From assembly GCA_964440155.1 (NCBI GenBank), contig CAYTRH010000020.1, positions 1 to 28,080 of the forward strand: DNA of 28,080 bases, in the 5' to 3' direction. The translations under genes and the position numbers were made by a program. The stretch comes from PFJX01 sp964440155 (GTDB lineage: Bacteria; Pseudomonadota; Gammaproteobacteria; Burkholderiales; Thiobacillaceae). Shown here piece after piece: positions 7,195-14,856 of this stretch (the first letter of the stretch is position 1; every line of letters starts with the position of its first letter). Under the pieces are notes generated by a model. That model was given only the letters and a program-made list of their open reading frames with translations, was not told the origin of the DNA and did no database searches.

Positions 7195-7637
7195 TGCGTG
7201 ATCAGGTCGTGCAGGCTGGCGGCGTCGGGCGCGTTGCGCAGGCGCGCGCGGAAGCTCTCGTCGGAGAACATGGCTGCCAGTTCGCCCAGGATCTGCAGAT
7301 GCATGTCGGTCGCGGCCGCCGGTGCGAGCAGGATGAAGACCAGATCGACCGGCTGCCGATCCGGCGCATCGAAATCGATGGGGGTCTTCAGGCGAATGAA
7401 GGCGCAGGCGGTGTCGGCCAGATGCTTGATGCGCCCATGCGGAATGGCGATGCCGTAACCGAGCGCGGTGGAGCCCAGTTTCTCGCGCGAGAACAGGCTG
7501 TCGAACACGTCCGTCGGCGATACGCCATGGCTGCCTTGAAACAGCTCGCCGGCCTGCTCGAACAGCCGCTTCTTGCTGGTGGTTTCCAGATCCGCGCGGA
7601 CGTTGCCGGGCCGCAGCAGGGGGGTGATCAGGTTCAT
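7182..7637 (-). CDS. ptsN: Nitrogen-regulatory PTS EIIA component PtsN
   Basis: The 151-residue protein is a single PTS EIIA type-2 domain. The phosphoacceptor is His67 in GYGIAIPHGRIKHL, and ILLAPAAATDMHLQILGELAAMF is the conserved second half. EIIA-Ntr receives phosphate from NPr/HPr and acts as a regulator of potassium transport, stress and nitrogen or carbon balance rather than as a sugar transporter part. It starts at ATG 7637 after an AAAGG ribosome site and overlaps hprK at its 3' end by 13 nt, suggesting coupled translation. A Kef-type antiporter is encoded in the same window at 12868, but a functional link is only inference. Confidence 0.96.
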   Translation of the reverse strand: MNLITPLLRPGNVRADLETTSKKRLFEQAGELFQGSHGVSPTDVFDSLFSREKLGSTALGYGIAIPHGRIKHLADTACAFIRLKTPIDFDAPDRQPVDLVFILLAPAAATDMHLQILGELAAMFSDESFRARLRNAPDAASLHDLITQWTP

Positions 7638-7650
7638 TGAGTGCCTTTCG

Positions 7651-7676
7651 GCCGGTCGTGCTGCCGCGCGACCGGC
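7651..7676. promoter_or_regulatory. Inverted repeat in the hpf-ptsN gap
   Basis: GCCGGTCG (7651-7658) and CGACCGGC (7669-7676) pair over 8 bp with a 10-nt loop. This is inside the 49-bp gap between hpf and ptsN and has no T-tract on either strand, so it looks like an mRNA-processing or stability hairpin in the operon transcript rather than a terminator. It ends 13 nt before the ptsN start. Confidence 0.3.
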
Positions 7677-7686
7677 GGGGCGAGGG

Positions 7687-8019
7687 TCAGTCGAGTTCGA
7701 CGCTCTGTCGTTTGAGGCCGCCGGACTCGCGGTGCACGTCGCCGGCCTTTTCCTTGTGTTTGACCACCTGGCGATCGAGCTTGTCGGTCAGCGCGTCGAT
7801 GGCGGCATACATGTCGGCATCGATGGCTTCGACGTAGATGTCCTTGCCGCGCAGGTGCAGGTTGACCTCGGCCTTGTGCTTGAGCTTCTCCACCGCGAGG
7901 ATGACGCTGACGTCGATGACCTGGTCGAAATGCCGGTTGATGCGCGCCATTTTGTCTTCCACGTAACCGCGGATCGCGGGGGTCACTTCCAGATGATGAC
8001 CGGTGATGGTGAGGTTCAT
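7687..8019 (-). CDS. hpf: Short-form ribosome hibernation promoting factor
   Basis: The 110-residue protein begins MNLTITGHHLEVTPAIRGYVEDKMARINRHFD in pieces typical of the HPF/YfiA family, with basic helices and the beta strands VILAVEKLKHKAEVNLHLRG and DIYVEAIDADMYAAIDALTDKLDRQVVKHKEK. It lacks the C-terminal dimerisation domain of long HPF. It binds the 30S subunit in stationary phase and promotes inactive 100S ribosomes. A strong ribosome site AAGGAG lies 6 nt before the ATG, the best in this operon, fitting a protein made in larger amounts than its neighbours. It sits between rpoN and ptsN as in most Proteobacteria. Confidence 0.95.
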   Translation of the reverse strand: MNLTITGHHLEVTPAIRGYVEDKMARINRHFDQVIDVSVILAVEKLKHKAEVNLHLRGKDIYVEAIDADMYAAIDALTDKLDRQVVKHKEKAGDVHRESGGLKRQSVELD

Positions 8020-8042
8020 GGTTGCTCCTTGTGATGCGCCCG

Positions 8043-9467
8043 TCAGATCGACTTGCGCTGGTTGGCGGGAGGGATGTTCATCTGCTCCCGGTATTTGGCG
8101 ACGGTGCGCCGGGCGACGACGAAACCCTGCTTACCGAGGAGCTCCGAGATGGCGCTGTCGGACAGGGGACGGCTGGCGGGCTCGGCGTCGATGAACTGCT
8201 TGATCAGGGCGCGGATGGCGGTACTGGAGGTGGCGCCACCCTCGTCCGTGGCCAGGGAACTGCCGAAGAAATACTTGAATTCGTACAGGCCGCGCGGCGT
8301 CATCATGAATTTCTGCGTGGTCACGCGCGAGATGGTGGACTCGTGTAGATCCACGGTTTCCGCGATTTCCCTGAGTGTGAGCGGACGCATCGCCACTTCG
8401 CCATGTTCGAAGAACATGCGCTGGCGGTCGACGATGGCTTGGGCCACGCGCAGTATGGTGTCGAAGCGCTGCTGCACGTTCTTGATCAGCCAGCGCGCCT
8501 CCTGCAACTGCGCGCCGAGCGAGCCGCCGCCATCCTTGTTGCCGCGCAGGATGCCGGCGTACATTTCGTTGATGCGCAGTTTGGGCACCGCGTCCGGATT
8601 CAGGCTGGCGATCCACAGGCCCTTGACCTTGCGCACGAACACGTCCGGCGCGACATAGCGCGTGTCGCAGGGTGCATAGGCCGAACCGGGACGCGGATTC
8701 AGCGAGGTGATGAGCTGGCGCACGCGCTGAAAGCCGAGGTCGTCGAGGTCCAGCAGTTTCTTCAGCTTGCCGTATTCGCGATCGGCCAGCAGGCTCAGAT
8801 GCTGGCGCACCAGGGTTTTCGCCACCTCGCGCCAGGGCGTGGTCTCGGGCAGCGCCTGCAATTGCAGCCACAGGCATTCGGCGATGTCGCGCGCGCCGAC
8901 ACCGGCGGGTTCGAAACTTTGCAGCAACTTGAGCGCGGTGCCCAGTTCCTCCGGCTCCACCTGCATGTCTTCGGGCAACAACTGCGCCAGTTCTTCCAGT
9001 GGCGCCGACAGAAAGCCGTCGTCGTCGAGCGCTTCTATCAGCAGCGCCACCAGTTGGCGATCTCGCTCGCCCACCGGCGTCAACGACAGTTGCTGGGCGA
9101 GGTGGCTGTGCAGGCTACCCTGGCTGGCATCGGCCTGCTGGAACTCGCGCTCGTCATCATCGCCATCGCCATGCGAGGGCGCCACCGAACGGTCGCCCCA
9201 GGCCATTTCCGCGTAGATCTCGTCGTGGTCGTGGCGGGTTTCCTCAACCCCGCCTTCGCTCGGCGCATGTTCCCCCGGCGCTTCACCGGCCGGGCCATCG
9301 AAACGGTCTTCACCGTCGAGACGCTCCAGCATCGGGTTGTCCTGCAGCATCTGCGAGATCTCCTGACTCAGCTCCAAGGTGGAGAGCTGCAACAGGCGGA
9401 TCGATTGCTGTAGCTGCGGCGTCAGGGTGAGCTGCTGATGCAGCTTGAGCTGGAGGCTCTGCTTCAT
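8043..9467 (-). CDS. rpoN: RNA polymerase sigma-54 factor RpoN
   Basis: The 474-residue protein is of usual length. Region I (activator-interacting, Gln/Leu-rich) is LQLKLHQQLTLTPQLQQSIRL with LLQLSTLELSQEI after it; an acidic linker with many Asp/Glu (about residues 50-110) is region II; the core-binding region follows; and the C-terminal RpoN box reads ARRTVAKYRE close to the end (…MNIPPANQRKSI). The helix-turn-helix part includes LHESTISRVTTQKFMMTPRG. Sigma-54 recognises -24/-12 promoters and needs an AAA+ activator. It lies 39 nt downstream of lptB in the conserved lpt-rpoN-hpf-ptsN order. No bacterial enhancer-binding protein gene is present in the window. Confidence 0.98.
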   Translation of the reverse strand: MKQSLQLKLHQQLTLTPQLQQSIRLLQLSTLELSQEISQMLQDNPMLERLDGEDRFDGPAGEAPGEHAPSEGGVEETRHDHDEIYAEMAWGDRSVAPSHGDGDDDEREFQQADASQGSLHSHLAQQLSLTPVGERDRQLVALLIEALDDDGFLSAPLEELAQLLPEDMQVEPEELGTALKLLQSFEPAGVGARDIAECLWLQLQALPETTPWREVAKTLVRQHLSLLADREYGKLKKLLDLDDLGFQRVRQLITSLNPRPGSAYAPCDTRYVAPDVFVRKVKGLWIASLNPDAVPKLRINEMYAGILRGNKDGGGSLGAQLQEARWLIKNVQQRFDTILRVAQAIVDRQRMFFEHGEVAMRPLTLREIAETVDLHESTISRVTTQKFMMTPRGLYEFKYFFGSSLATDEGGATSSTAIRALIKQFIDAEPASRPLSDSAISELLGKQGFVVARRTVAKYREQMNIPPANQRKSI

Positions 9468-9506
9468 GCTGGCAGCGGGGGATGGAATGCGGTACGCATG
9501 GAAAGG

Positions 9507-10229
9507 TCAGAGCCGGAAATGCTCTCCAAGATATACCTTTCGGACGGTCTCATTATAAATGATTTCGTCCGGCGTCCCGGCCGCCATGACCCGGCCTTCG
9601 TTGAGGATGTAGGCGCGGTCGCAGATGCCCAGCGTCTCGCGCACGTTGTGGTCGGTGATCAACACGCCGATATCGCGTTCGGTGAGGAAACCGACGATCT
9701 TCTGGATGTCCAGCACCGAGATCGGATCGATGCCGGCGAACGGCTCGTCGAGCAGCACGAAGCGCGGTGACGTGGCCAGCGCGCGCGCGATCTCCACGCG
9801 CCGGCGCTCGCCGCCGGACAGCGATGCCGCCGCCGCATCGCGCAGATGGGTGATGTGCAGATCCTCCAGCAGAGCCTCCAGGCGGGTCTCCACCTCAGCC
9901 TCGTCCAGGCCGCGCAGTTCCAGCATGGCGGCGATGTTGTCGGCGACGCTCAGGCGTCGGAAGATCGATGCCTCCTGCGGCAGGTAGGACAGGCCCAGGC
10001 GCGCGCGGCGAAACACCGGCAGATGGGCGATGTCGACATCATCCAGGCGGATGCGGCCGGCATCGGCGCGGATCAGCCCGACCATCATGTAGAAACAGGT
10101 GGTCTTGCCGGCGCCGTTGGGGCCCAACAGGCCCACCACCTCGCCGGAGGCGACACGGATGGAGGCGTCCGTGACCACCTGGCGGGACTTGTAGCGCTTG
10201 GCCAGCTGCTCGGCGACGAGTTCGCTCAC
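9507..10229 (-). CDS. lptB: LPS export ABC transporter ATP-binding protein LptB
   Basis: The 240-residue ABC ATPase has Walker A GPNGAGKT at 36-43, Q-loop YLPQEASIF at 82-90, signature LSGGE at 137-141, Walker B RFVLLDEP at 156-163 and switch His194 (ITDHNV). The N-terminus LAKRYKSRQVVTDASIRVASGEVVGLLGPNG and the Q-loop region match LptB. It powers extraction of LPS from the inner membrane with LptF and LptG, whose genes are not in this window. The GTG start at 10229 overlaps the lptA stop by 4 nt (GTGA), giving direct coupling. Confidence 0.97.
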   Translation of the reverse strand: MSELVAEQLAKRYKSRQVVTDASIRVASGEVVGLLGPNGAGKTTCFYMMVGLIRADAGRIRLDDVDIAHLPVFRRARLGLSYLPQEASIFRRLSVADNIAAMLELRGLDEAEVETRLEALLEDLHITHLRDAAAASLSGGERRRVEIARALATSPRFVLLDEPFAGIDPISVLDIQKIVGFLTERDIGVLITDHNVRETLGICDRAYILNEGRVMAAGTPDEIIYNETVRKVYLGEHFRL

Positions 10230-10738
10230 GGTTGTGCGGCGGCGTCGCGCTTGGGCAGGATCACCGCGCGCACGCGGCCTGGCGCGCCGGCGGCGCCGCC
10301 CTCGGCGCGATAGAACTCGGTGGCACGGTCGTACACGATCAGATGTCCGCGCAACTCCTCTTCGCCGCGTTTCAGCCGGGCCTTGCCGGTCAGGCGTATG
10401 ACGTTGGCCCGACCGTCGTACTCCACCCGCTCCGCCCAGCCCTCGGCATATTCGGCGCGCCCTTCCATGCGCTGGCGGAAATGCACCGGATTGCCGCGAG
10501 CGTCGCCATGCGCGAAGCCGGCGTCATCCTGGCGCACCTCGACGCGCTGCGCGGCGATGCGCAACGTGCCCTGGGTCAGCACGACGTTGCCTTCGTAGGT
10601 CGCCAGCCGGCGCGCATCCTCGATGACCACGCGGTCGGCTTCGATGTGCACGGGCTGGTCACGGTCCGCACGCTCGGCCAGCACGGTCATCGGCCACACC
10701 AGCAGGCAGCACAACAGTGCTTCAGCGCGCCGCTTCAT
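10226..10738 (-). CDS. lptA: LPS periplasmic transport protein LptA
   Basis: The protein has 170 residues from ATG 10738. A signal peptide (MKRRAEALLCCLLVWPMTVLA) precedes the OstA/LptA beta-jellyroll domain: PVHIEADRVVIEDARRLATYEGNV, VLTQGTLRIAAQRVEVRQDD, then the repeated strands ARANVIRLTGKARLKRGEEELRG in pieces and HLIVYDRATEFYRAEG. LptA bridges LptC and LptD across the periplasm and carries LPS. A GTG 15 nt upstream (10753) is an alternative start, but the ATG gives a cleaner signal peptide and has a G-rich ribosome site. It overlaps the lptC end by 17 nt and lptB by 4 nt. Confidence 0.93.
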   Translation of the reverse strand: MKRRAEALLCCLLVWPMTVLAERADRDQPVHIEADRVVIEDARRLATYEGNVVLTQGTLRIAAQRVEVRQDDAGFAHGDARGNPVHFRQRMEGRAEYAEGWAERVEYDGRANVIRLTGKARLKRGEEELRGHLIVYDRATEFYRAEGGAAGAPGRVRAVILPKRDAAAQP

Positions 10739-11297
10739 AGACCCCCCGGACACCGCCCCCGAGGGTCAGCGTTCGTTCGTTGCCGTCGAGATGCAATGAG
10801 CGGGCGTCGATGTGCGATGCGCCCTGCGTGAGCTTGATGGGCCGGTCGGTGCGCAGCACGCGCGCCTCGGGGGTGACGTGCAGGAATTCGGTCTGCATCA
10901 GCAGCGGTGCCTGTGCGCCCGCAGAGGTCCGACGTGCGCGCACGTCGTCGAGAAAGTACACATGGCGGTTGTCCGCCGACAGCAGGGCGCGTCGTGACTG
11001 CACGTCCAGGCTGCCGTCCGGCAGCGTGGCACTGTAGACCGGGGCTTCGAGCACGGTGGTGTCGTCGTCCATGTAGTGGATCATATGCGCGGCGCGCAGC
11101 CGGTGACGTGGCTGGCCGTGCGGATCGAACACCAGCGCGTCGAAATCGACCACATAGTAATCCGGGTCATGCGTGAAGCCGGCGGTGTCGACCAGGGTCG
11201 GTAGCCTGCCGCCCTGCTGGTTCAGCCACCAGGTCAGCGCGGCCAGCATCAGGACGATGGCCAGCGGCGGCCAATGTACGGGATGCGCGCTGGTCAT
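10722..11297 (-). CDS. lptC: LPS export protein LptC
   Basis: The 191-residue protein is the bitopic inner-membrane component. A single hydrophobic anchor spans residues about 11-26 (PLAIVLMLAALTWWLN), followed by a periplasmic jellyroll domain with DPDYYVVDFDALVFDPHGQPRHRLRA in pieces and the late strands ARVLRTDRPIKLTQGASHIDA. LptC takes LPS from LptBFG and passes it to LptA. It begins 10 nt after kdsC and ends inside the start of lptA, in the conserved kdsD-kdsC-lptC-lptA-lptB order. Sequence divergence in LptC is normal, so context contributes to the call. Confidence 0.92.
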   Translation of the reverse strand: MTSAHPVHWPPLAIVLMLAALTWWLNQQGGRLPTLVDTAGFTHDPDYYVVDFDALVFDPHGQPRHRLRAAHMIHYMDDDTTVLEAPVYSATLPDGSLDVQSRRALLSADNRHVYFLDDVRARRTSAGAQAPLLMQTEFLHVTPEARVLRTDRPIKLTQGASHIDARSLHLDGNERTLTLGGGVRGVYEAAR

Positions 11298-11307
11298 GGG
11301 CAGTGGC

Positions 11308-11841
11308 TCAACGGTCGTAGCGGGCGAGTTGCGCCTGCCATTGTCCCTGAGCGCGCAGGATCAGTTCACACACTTCACGCGCTGCGCCACGTCCGGCGCC
11401 CGCCTGCGTGACCAGGTGGCAACGTGCCTTCACTTCGCTGGGCGCCTCGGGCACGGTGACGGCCAGGCCGCAGCGTCGCAGTACCGGCAGATCGACCACA
11501 TCATCGCCCATGTAGGCGATCTGGTCGGCACTGAGGCCGCATGCCGACAGCAGCGCGTCGAAGGCCTCCAGCTTGTCCTCCGCGCCCTGATGGATGTGGG
11601 TGATGCCGAGATTGCGCGCGCGGTGCAGCACCACCTGCGAGGTGCGACCGGTGATGATGGCGGATTCGACACCGCCGGCACGCAGCATCTTGATGCCGTG
11701 ACCGTCACGCGAGTGAAAGGCTTTGTATTCCTGACCGTCGTCGCCGTAGAACAGGCTGCCGTCGGTGAGCACGCCATCGACGTCGAACACCAGCATGCGC
11801 ACCGCGCGTGCGCGGCGTTCGATGTCGGCCATGTCACTCAT
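11308..11841 (-). CDS. kdsC: 3-deoxy-D-manno-octulosonate-8-phosphate phosphatase KdsC
   Basis: The 177-residue HAD-family phosphatase has no cap domain. The nucleophile and acid/base are in FDVDGVLTDG (Asp20 and Asp22), motif II is IITGRTS, and the Mg2+ motif is GDDVVDLPVL. The segment HSRDGHGIKML is typical of KdsC, a tetrameric enzyme that removes the 8-phosphate from Kdo-8-P in LPS inner-core synthesis. The ATG at 11841 overlaps the kdsD stop (ATGA); an internal ATG at 11832 is a possible but less likely start. Confidence 0.96.
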   Translation of the reverse strand: MSDMADIERRARAVRMLVFDVDGVLTDGSLFYGDDGQEYKAFHSRDGHGIKMLRAGGVESAIITGRTSQVVLHRARNLGITHIHQGAEDKLEAFDALLSACGLSADQIAYMGDDVVDLPVLRRCGLAVTVPEAPSEVKARCHLVTQAGAGRGAAREVCELILRAQGQWQAQLARYDR

Positions 11842-12824
11842 ACCACCCCCGCGCGCAGCAGGTCATGCATGTTGAACGCACCGACCACGCGGCCATCGTC
11901 GTCCACCGCCAGCAGGCCGTTGATCTTGTGCTCCTGCATCAGCCGCGCCGCTTCGGCAGCCAGCGCATCCTGCGAGATGGTGCGCGCGCCGCGCGTCATC
12001 ACGTCGGCGATCATCGCGCCGCGCACGTCGACGTCGTGATCCAACAGTCGGCGCAGGTCGCCATCGGTGAACACGCCGGCGAGCCGGCCATCGGTTTCGA
12101 GAATGGCGGTCATGCCCAGGCCCTTGCGCGTCATTTCCAGCAGTGCCTGCTTCAGGCTGGCATCGCGCGGCACCACCGGCAGCGCGTCATCCTTGTGCAT
12201 CACGTCGCGCACGTGCACCAGCAGGCGCCGGCCGAGCGCGCCGCCCGGATGGGTGCGCGCGAAATCCTCGGCGGTGAAGCCGCGCGCCAGCAAGGTGGCC
12301 ACCGCCAGCGCGTCGCCCAGCGCGAGTGCCGCGGTGGTGCTGGCGGTCGGCGCCAGGTTGTGCGGGCAGGCTTCCTGCGCGACGCTGGCGTCGAGATGGA
12401 TGTCCGCCTCGCGCGCCAGCGTCGAGGCGGCGTTGCCGGTCATGCTGATCAGGCGCGCGCCGCGCCGTTTCAGCGCCGGCACGATGGCGACGATCTCGGC
12501 GCTCTCGCCGGAATTGGACAGCGCCAGCACCACGTCATCGGCGGTGATCATGCCCAGGTCGCCGTGGCTGGCTTCGGCCGGATGCATGAAGAAGGCCGGC
12601 GTGCCGGTGCTGGCCAGGGTTGCGGCGATCTTGCCGCCGATGTGGCCGGACTTGCCCATGCCGGTGACCACCACCCGCCCCTTGCACGCCAGCAGCGTGC
12701 GCACGGCGGCCAGAAACGCCGCGTCGATGCGTGCCACCAAGGCGCGCACCGCGTCGGCCTCGATCTCGAGGGTGCGGCGCGCACTGTGCGTGATGGCGTC
12801 GGGCGTGGGCGGGGTGAATGTCAT
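11838..12824 (-). CDS. kdsD: D-arabinose-5-phosphate isomerase KdsD (KpsF/GutQ family)
   Basis: The protein has 328 residues from ATG 12824. The N-terminal SIS sugar-isomerase domain carries VTGMGKSGHIG (53-63), HPAEASHGDLG (81-91) and LSNSGES (102-108); two CBS domains follow, the first near VRDVMHKDDALPVVP and the second near IADVMTRGARTISQDALA. The enzyme interconverts ribulose-5-phosphate and arabinose-5-phosphate, the first step toward Kdo. The frame stays open upstream to 12935, but that extension runs into the divergent antiporter gene and has no family similarity. The start lies only 44 nt from the antiporter start. A -10-like TATACT on this strand (12836-12841) leaves only a few nucleotides of leader. 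Confidence 0.95.
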   Translation of the reverse strand: MTFTPPTPDAITHSARRTLEIEADAVRALVARIDAAFLAAVRTLLACKGRVVVTGMGKSGHIGGKIAATLASTGTPAFFMHPAEASHGDLGMITADDVVLALSNSGESAEIVAIVPALKRRGARLISMTGNAASTLAREADIHLDASVAQEACPHNLAPTASTTAALALGDALAVATLLARGFTAEDFARTHPGGALGRRLLVHVRDVMHKDDALPVVPRDASLKQALLEMTRKGLGMTAILETDGRLAGVFTDGDLRRLLDHDVDVRGAMIADVMTRGARTISQDALAAEAARLMQEHKINGLLAVDDDGRVVGAFNMHDLLRAGVV

Positions 12825-12867
12825 AATGGGCGCCAAGTATAGCCATTCGCGCCCCCCCGCTCTAGCG
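12825..12867. promoter_or_regulatory. Compact divergent promoter region between kdsD and the Kef-type antiporter
   Basis: Only 43 bp separate the two start codons. The element AGTATAGC at 12836-12843 reads TATACT on the minus strand and TATAGC on the plus strand, so both genes may use overlapping -10 elements. Short inverted repeats surround it: AATGG 12825-12829 with CCATT 12843-12847, and GGGCGC 12828-12833 with GCGCCC 12849-12854. No clear -35 or ribosome site is visible for either gene. Confidence 0.35.
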
Positions 12868-14826
12868 ATGCCGTCCACGCTCGAACTGACCCTGATCCTG
12901 CTGGCTGGCGGTGTCGTCGCCGTCGGCCTGCTCAAGGCCGCGGGCCTGCCGGCGCTGCTCGGTTATGTGCTGATCGGTATCGGCCTGTCGCCCTTCCTGC
13001 CGGCGGTGGACACGCATTCGCCCACCGCGCATCTGGCCGAACTGGGTGTGGTGTTCCTGATGTTCTCGATTGGTCTGGAGTTCTCGCTGACGCGTTTGAA
13101 GACCATGCGCATGGCGGTGTTCGGGCTGGGCGGCCTGCAGGTGGCATTGACCATGTTTTTGGTCATGGCGCTGGCGCTGGCCATCGGCCTGCCCTGGGAG
13201 ACCGGCCTGGCCCTGGGCGGGGTGCTGGCGATGTCGTCCACGGCCATCGTCAGCAAGCTGCTGTCCGAGCGCGACGAGCTCGACAGCGAGCACGGTCGCC
13301 TGATCCTGGGCGTGCTGCTGTTCCAGGATCTGGCCGTGGCGCCGTTGATCATCTTCGTGCCGGCGCTGGCGCAGAGCGATGGCTTGGGGCCGGCGCTGGC
13401 GCTGGCCACGCTCAAGGCCGGGCTGGCGCTGATCCTGATCCTGACCCTGGGCCAGAAGCTGATGCGCCCGTGGTTTCACGTGGTGGCACGGCGCAAGTCG
13501 AGCGAGTTGTTCATGCTCAACGTGCTGCTGGTCACCCTCGGTCTGGCCTATGTCACCGACCGCGCCGGTCTGTCCATGGCCCTTGGGGCGTTCCTCGCCG
13601 GTGTGCTGATCGCGGAGACGGAGTACCGTTACCAGGTGGAGGCCGATATCCGGCCGTTCCGTGACGTGCTGATGGGGCTGTTCTTCGTCACCGTCGGGCT
13701 GATGCTGGACCTCGACGCGGTCATGCGCTTCTGGCGCGAAATCCTGGCGGTGCTGACTGCGCTGCTGGTGCTCAAGCTGGTGGTCGTCGTGCTGCTCGCC
13801 ACGCTGTTCACGCAATCGCCGGCGGTACTGGCGCGGGTCGGCCTGGGACTGGCGCAGGCGGGCGAATTCGGCCTGGTGCTGCTGGCGCTGGCCCTGGGTC
13901 ATGGTCTGCTCGTGGCCGACCAGCATCAGGTGGTGCTGGCGGCGATGATCCTGTCGATGTTGCTGGCACCGTTGCTGCTGCTCGCCGGCGACCGCCTCGC
14001 CCGCCGGTTGGAGGGCGGCGCCTGGATGGCGCGTGCACGCGGTGTGCACGAGATCGCCACGCGCGCGTTCGGCGTGCAGGGTCATGTCATCGTCTGCGGC
14101 TATGGCCGAAGCGGGCAGAGTCTGGCGCGCTTGCTGGAGGCGGAGCGCGTGCCGTTCATCGCGCTCGACCACGACCCGCGCCGGGTGCGCGCCGCGGCGT
14201 CGGCCGGCGATCCGGTGGTGTTCGGTGATGCCACCCGGGTCGAGGTGTTGACGGCCGCCGGTGTGCAGCGCGCCCGCGCGGTGGTGATCAGCTTCGCGCA
14301 CAGTGCGTCGGCGCTGAAGATACTGGCCGCGGTGCAGCGCGTGCGCCCCGATGCACCGGTGATCGTGCGCACCCTCGACGATGGCGATCTCGACCGCCTG
14401 CGCGAAGCCGGCGCCACCGAAGTGGTGCCGGAAGTGTTGGAAGGTGCGTTGATGCTGGGTACGCAGACCATGCTGATGGCCGGAGTGCCATTGGCGCGCG
14501 TGCTGCGCCGCATCCGGCAGACGCGCGAGGCGCGCTACGGCGCGATGCGCGGTTATTTCCGCGGGCTGACCGACGAGCTGGCGGACGATGCCCGCGGCGA
14601 GCGTCTCAGCTCGCTGATGATCCGGCCCGGCATGTATGCGCTCGGCCGCTCGCTGGCCGAGCTCGGGCTTGCCCGCCTCGGTGTCGCCGTGGTGGGCTTG
14701 CGCCGTCCGGGTGCGGCGCAGCCGGTGTCGGACCCGGATGAACCGCTGCGTGCCGGCGACGTGCTGCTGTTGCGCGGCGAGGCGGAGGCGCTGGCGTCGG
14801 CGGAACTGGCCCTGACGCAGGGTTGA
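12868..14826 (+). CDS. Monovalent cation:proton antiporter, CPA2/KefB type with RCK domain
   Basis: The protein has 652 residues from ATG 12868. Residues 1 to about 385 hold some 12 hydrophobic segments of the Na+/H+ exchanger fold, including LGVVFLMFSIGLEFSLTRL, AMSSTAIVSKLLSERDE with LGVLLFQDLAVAPL after it, and LGAFLAGVLIAETEYRYQ; these GLE, QDL and F-A-G motifs are typical of KefB/KefC relatives. A RCK/TrkA-N domain begins near residue 405 with VIVCGYGRSGQSLARLLE, a Rossmann GxGxxG fold for nucleotide binding, and a TrkA-C domain follows from about 565 to the end. Glutathione gating as in E. coli KefC cannot be established. A longer frame extends upstream through kdsD, and an in-frame ATG at 12826 would add 14 residues; the chosen start fits the family N-terminus. 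Confidence 0.9.
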   Translation: MPSTLELTLILLAGGVVAVGLLKAAGLPALLGYVLIGIGLSPFLPAVDTHSPTAHLAELGVVFLMFSIGLEFSLTRLKTMRMAVFGLGGLQVALTMFLVMALALAIGLPWETGLALGGVLAMSSTAIVSKLLSERDELDSEHGRLILGVLLFQDLAVAPLIIFVPALAQSDGLGPALALATLKAGLALILILTLGQKLMRPWFHVVARRKSSELFMLNVLLVTLGLAYVTDRAGLSMALGAFLAGVLIAETEYRYQVEADIRPFRDVLMGLFFVTVGLMLDLDAVMRFWREILAVLTALLVLKLVVVVLLATLFTQSPAVLARVGLGLAQAGEFGLVLLALALGHGLLVADQHQVVLAAMILSMLLAPLLLLAGDRLARRLEGGAWMARARGVHEIATRAFGVQGHVIVCGYGRSGQSLARLLEAERVPFIALDHDPRRVRAAASAGDPVVFGDATRVEVLTAAGVQRARAVVISFAHSASALKILAAVQRVRPDAPVIVRTLDDGDLDRLREAGATEVVPEVLEGALMLGTQTMLMAGVPLARVLRRIRQTREARYGAMRGYFRGLTDELADDARGERLSSLMIRPGMYALGRSLAELGLARLGVAVVGLRRPGAAQPVSDPDEPLRAGDVLLLRGEAEALASAELALTQG

Positions 14827-14856
14827 GGCACGGCCGCCGCGCCCGTGAGGGTGTTC

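Noticed and set aside
12862..14301. A 479-codon minus-strand frame opposite the Kef-type antiporter
   Set aside because: Gln/His-rich antisense shadow of a gene with clear transporter and RCK motifs.
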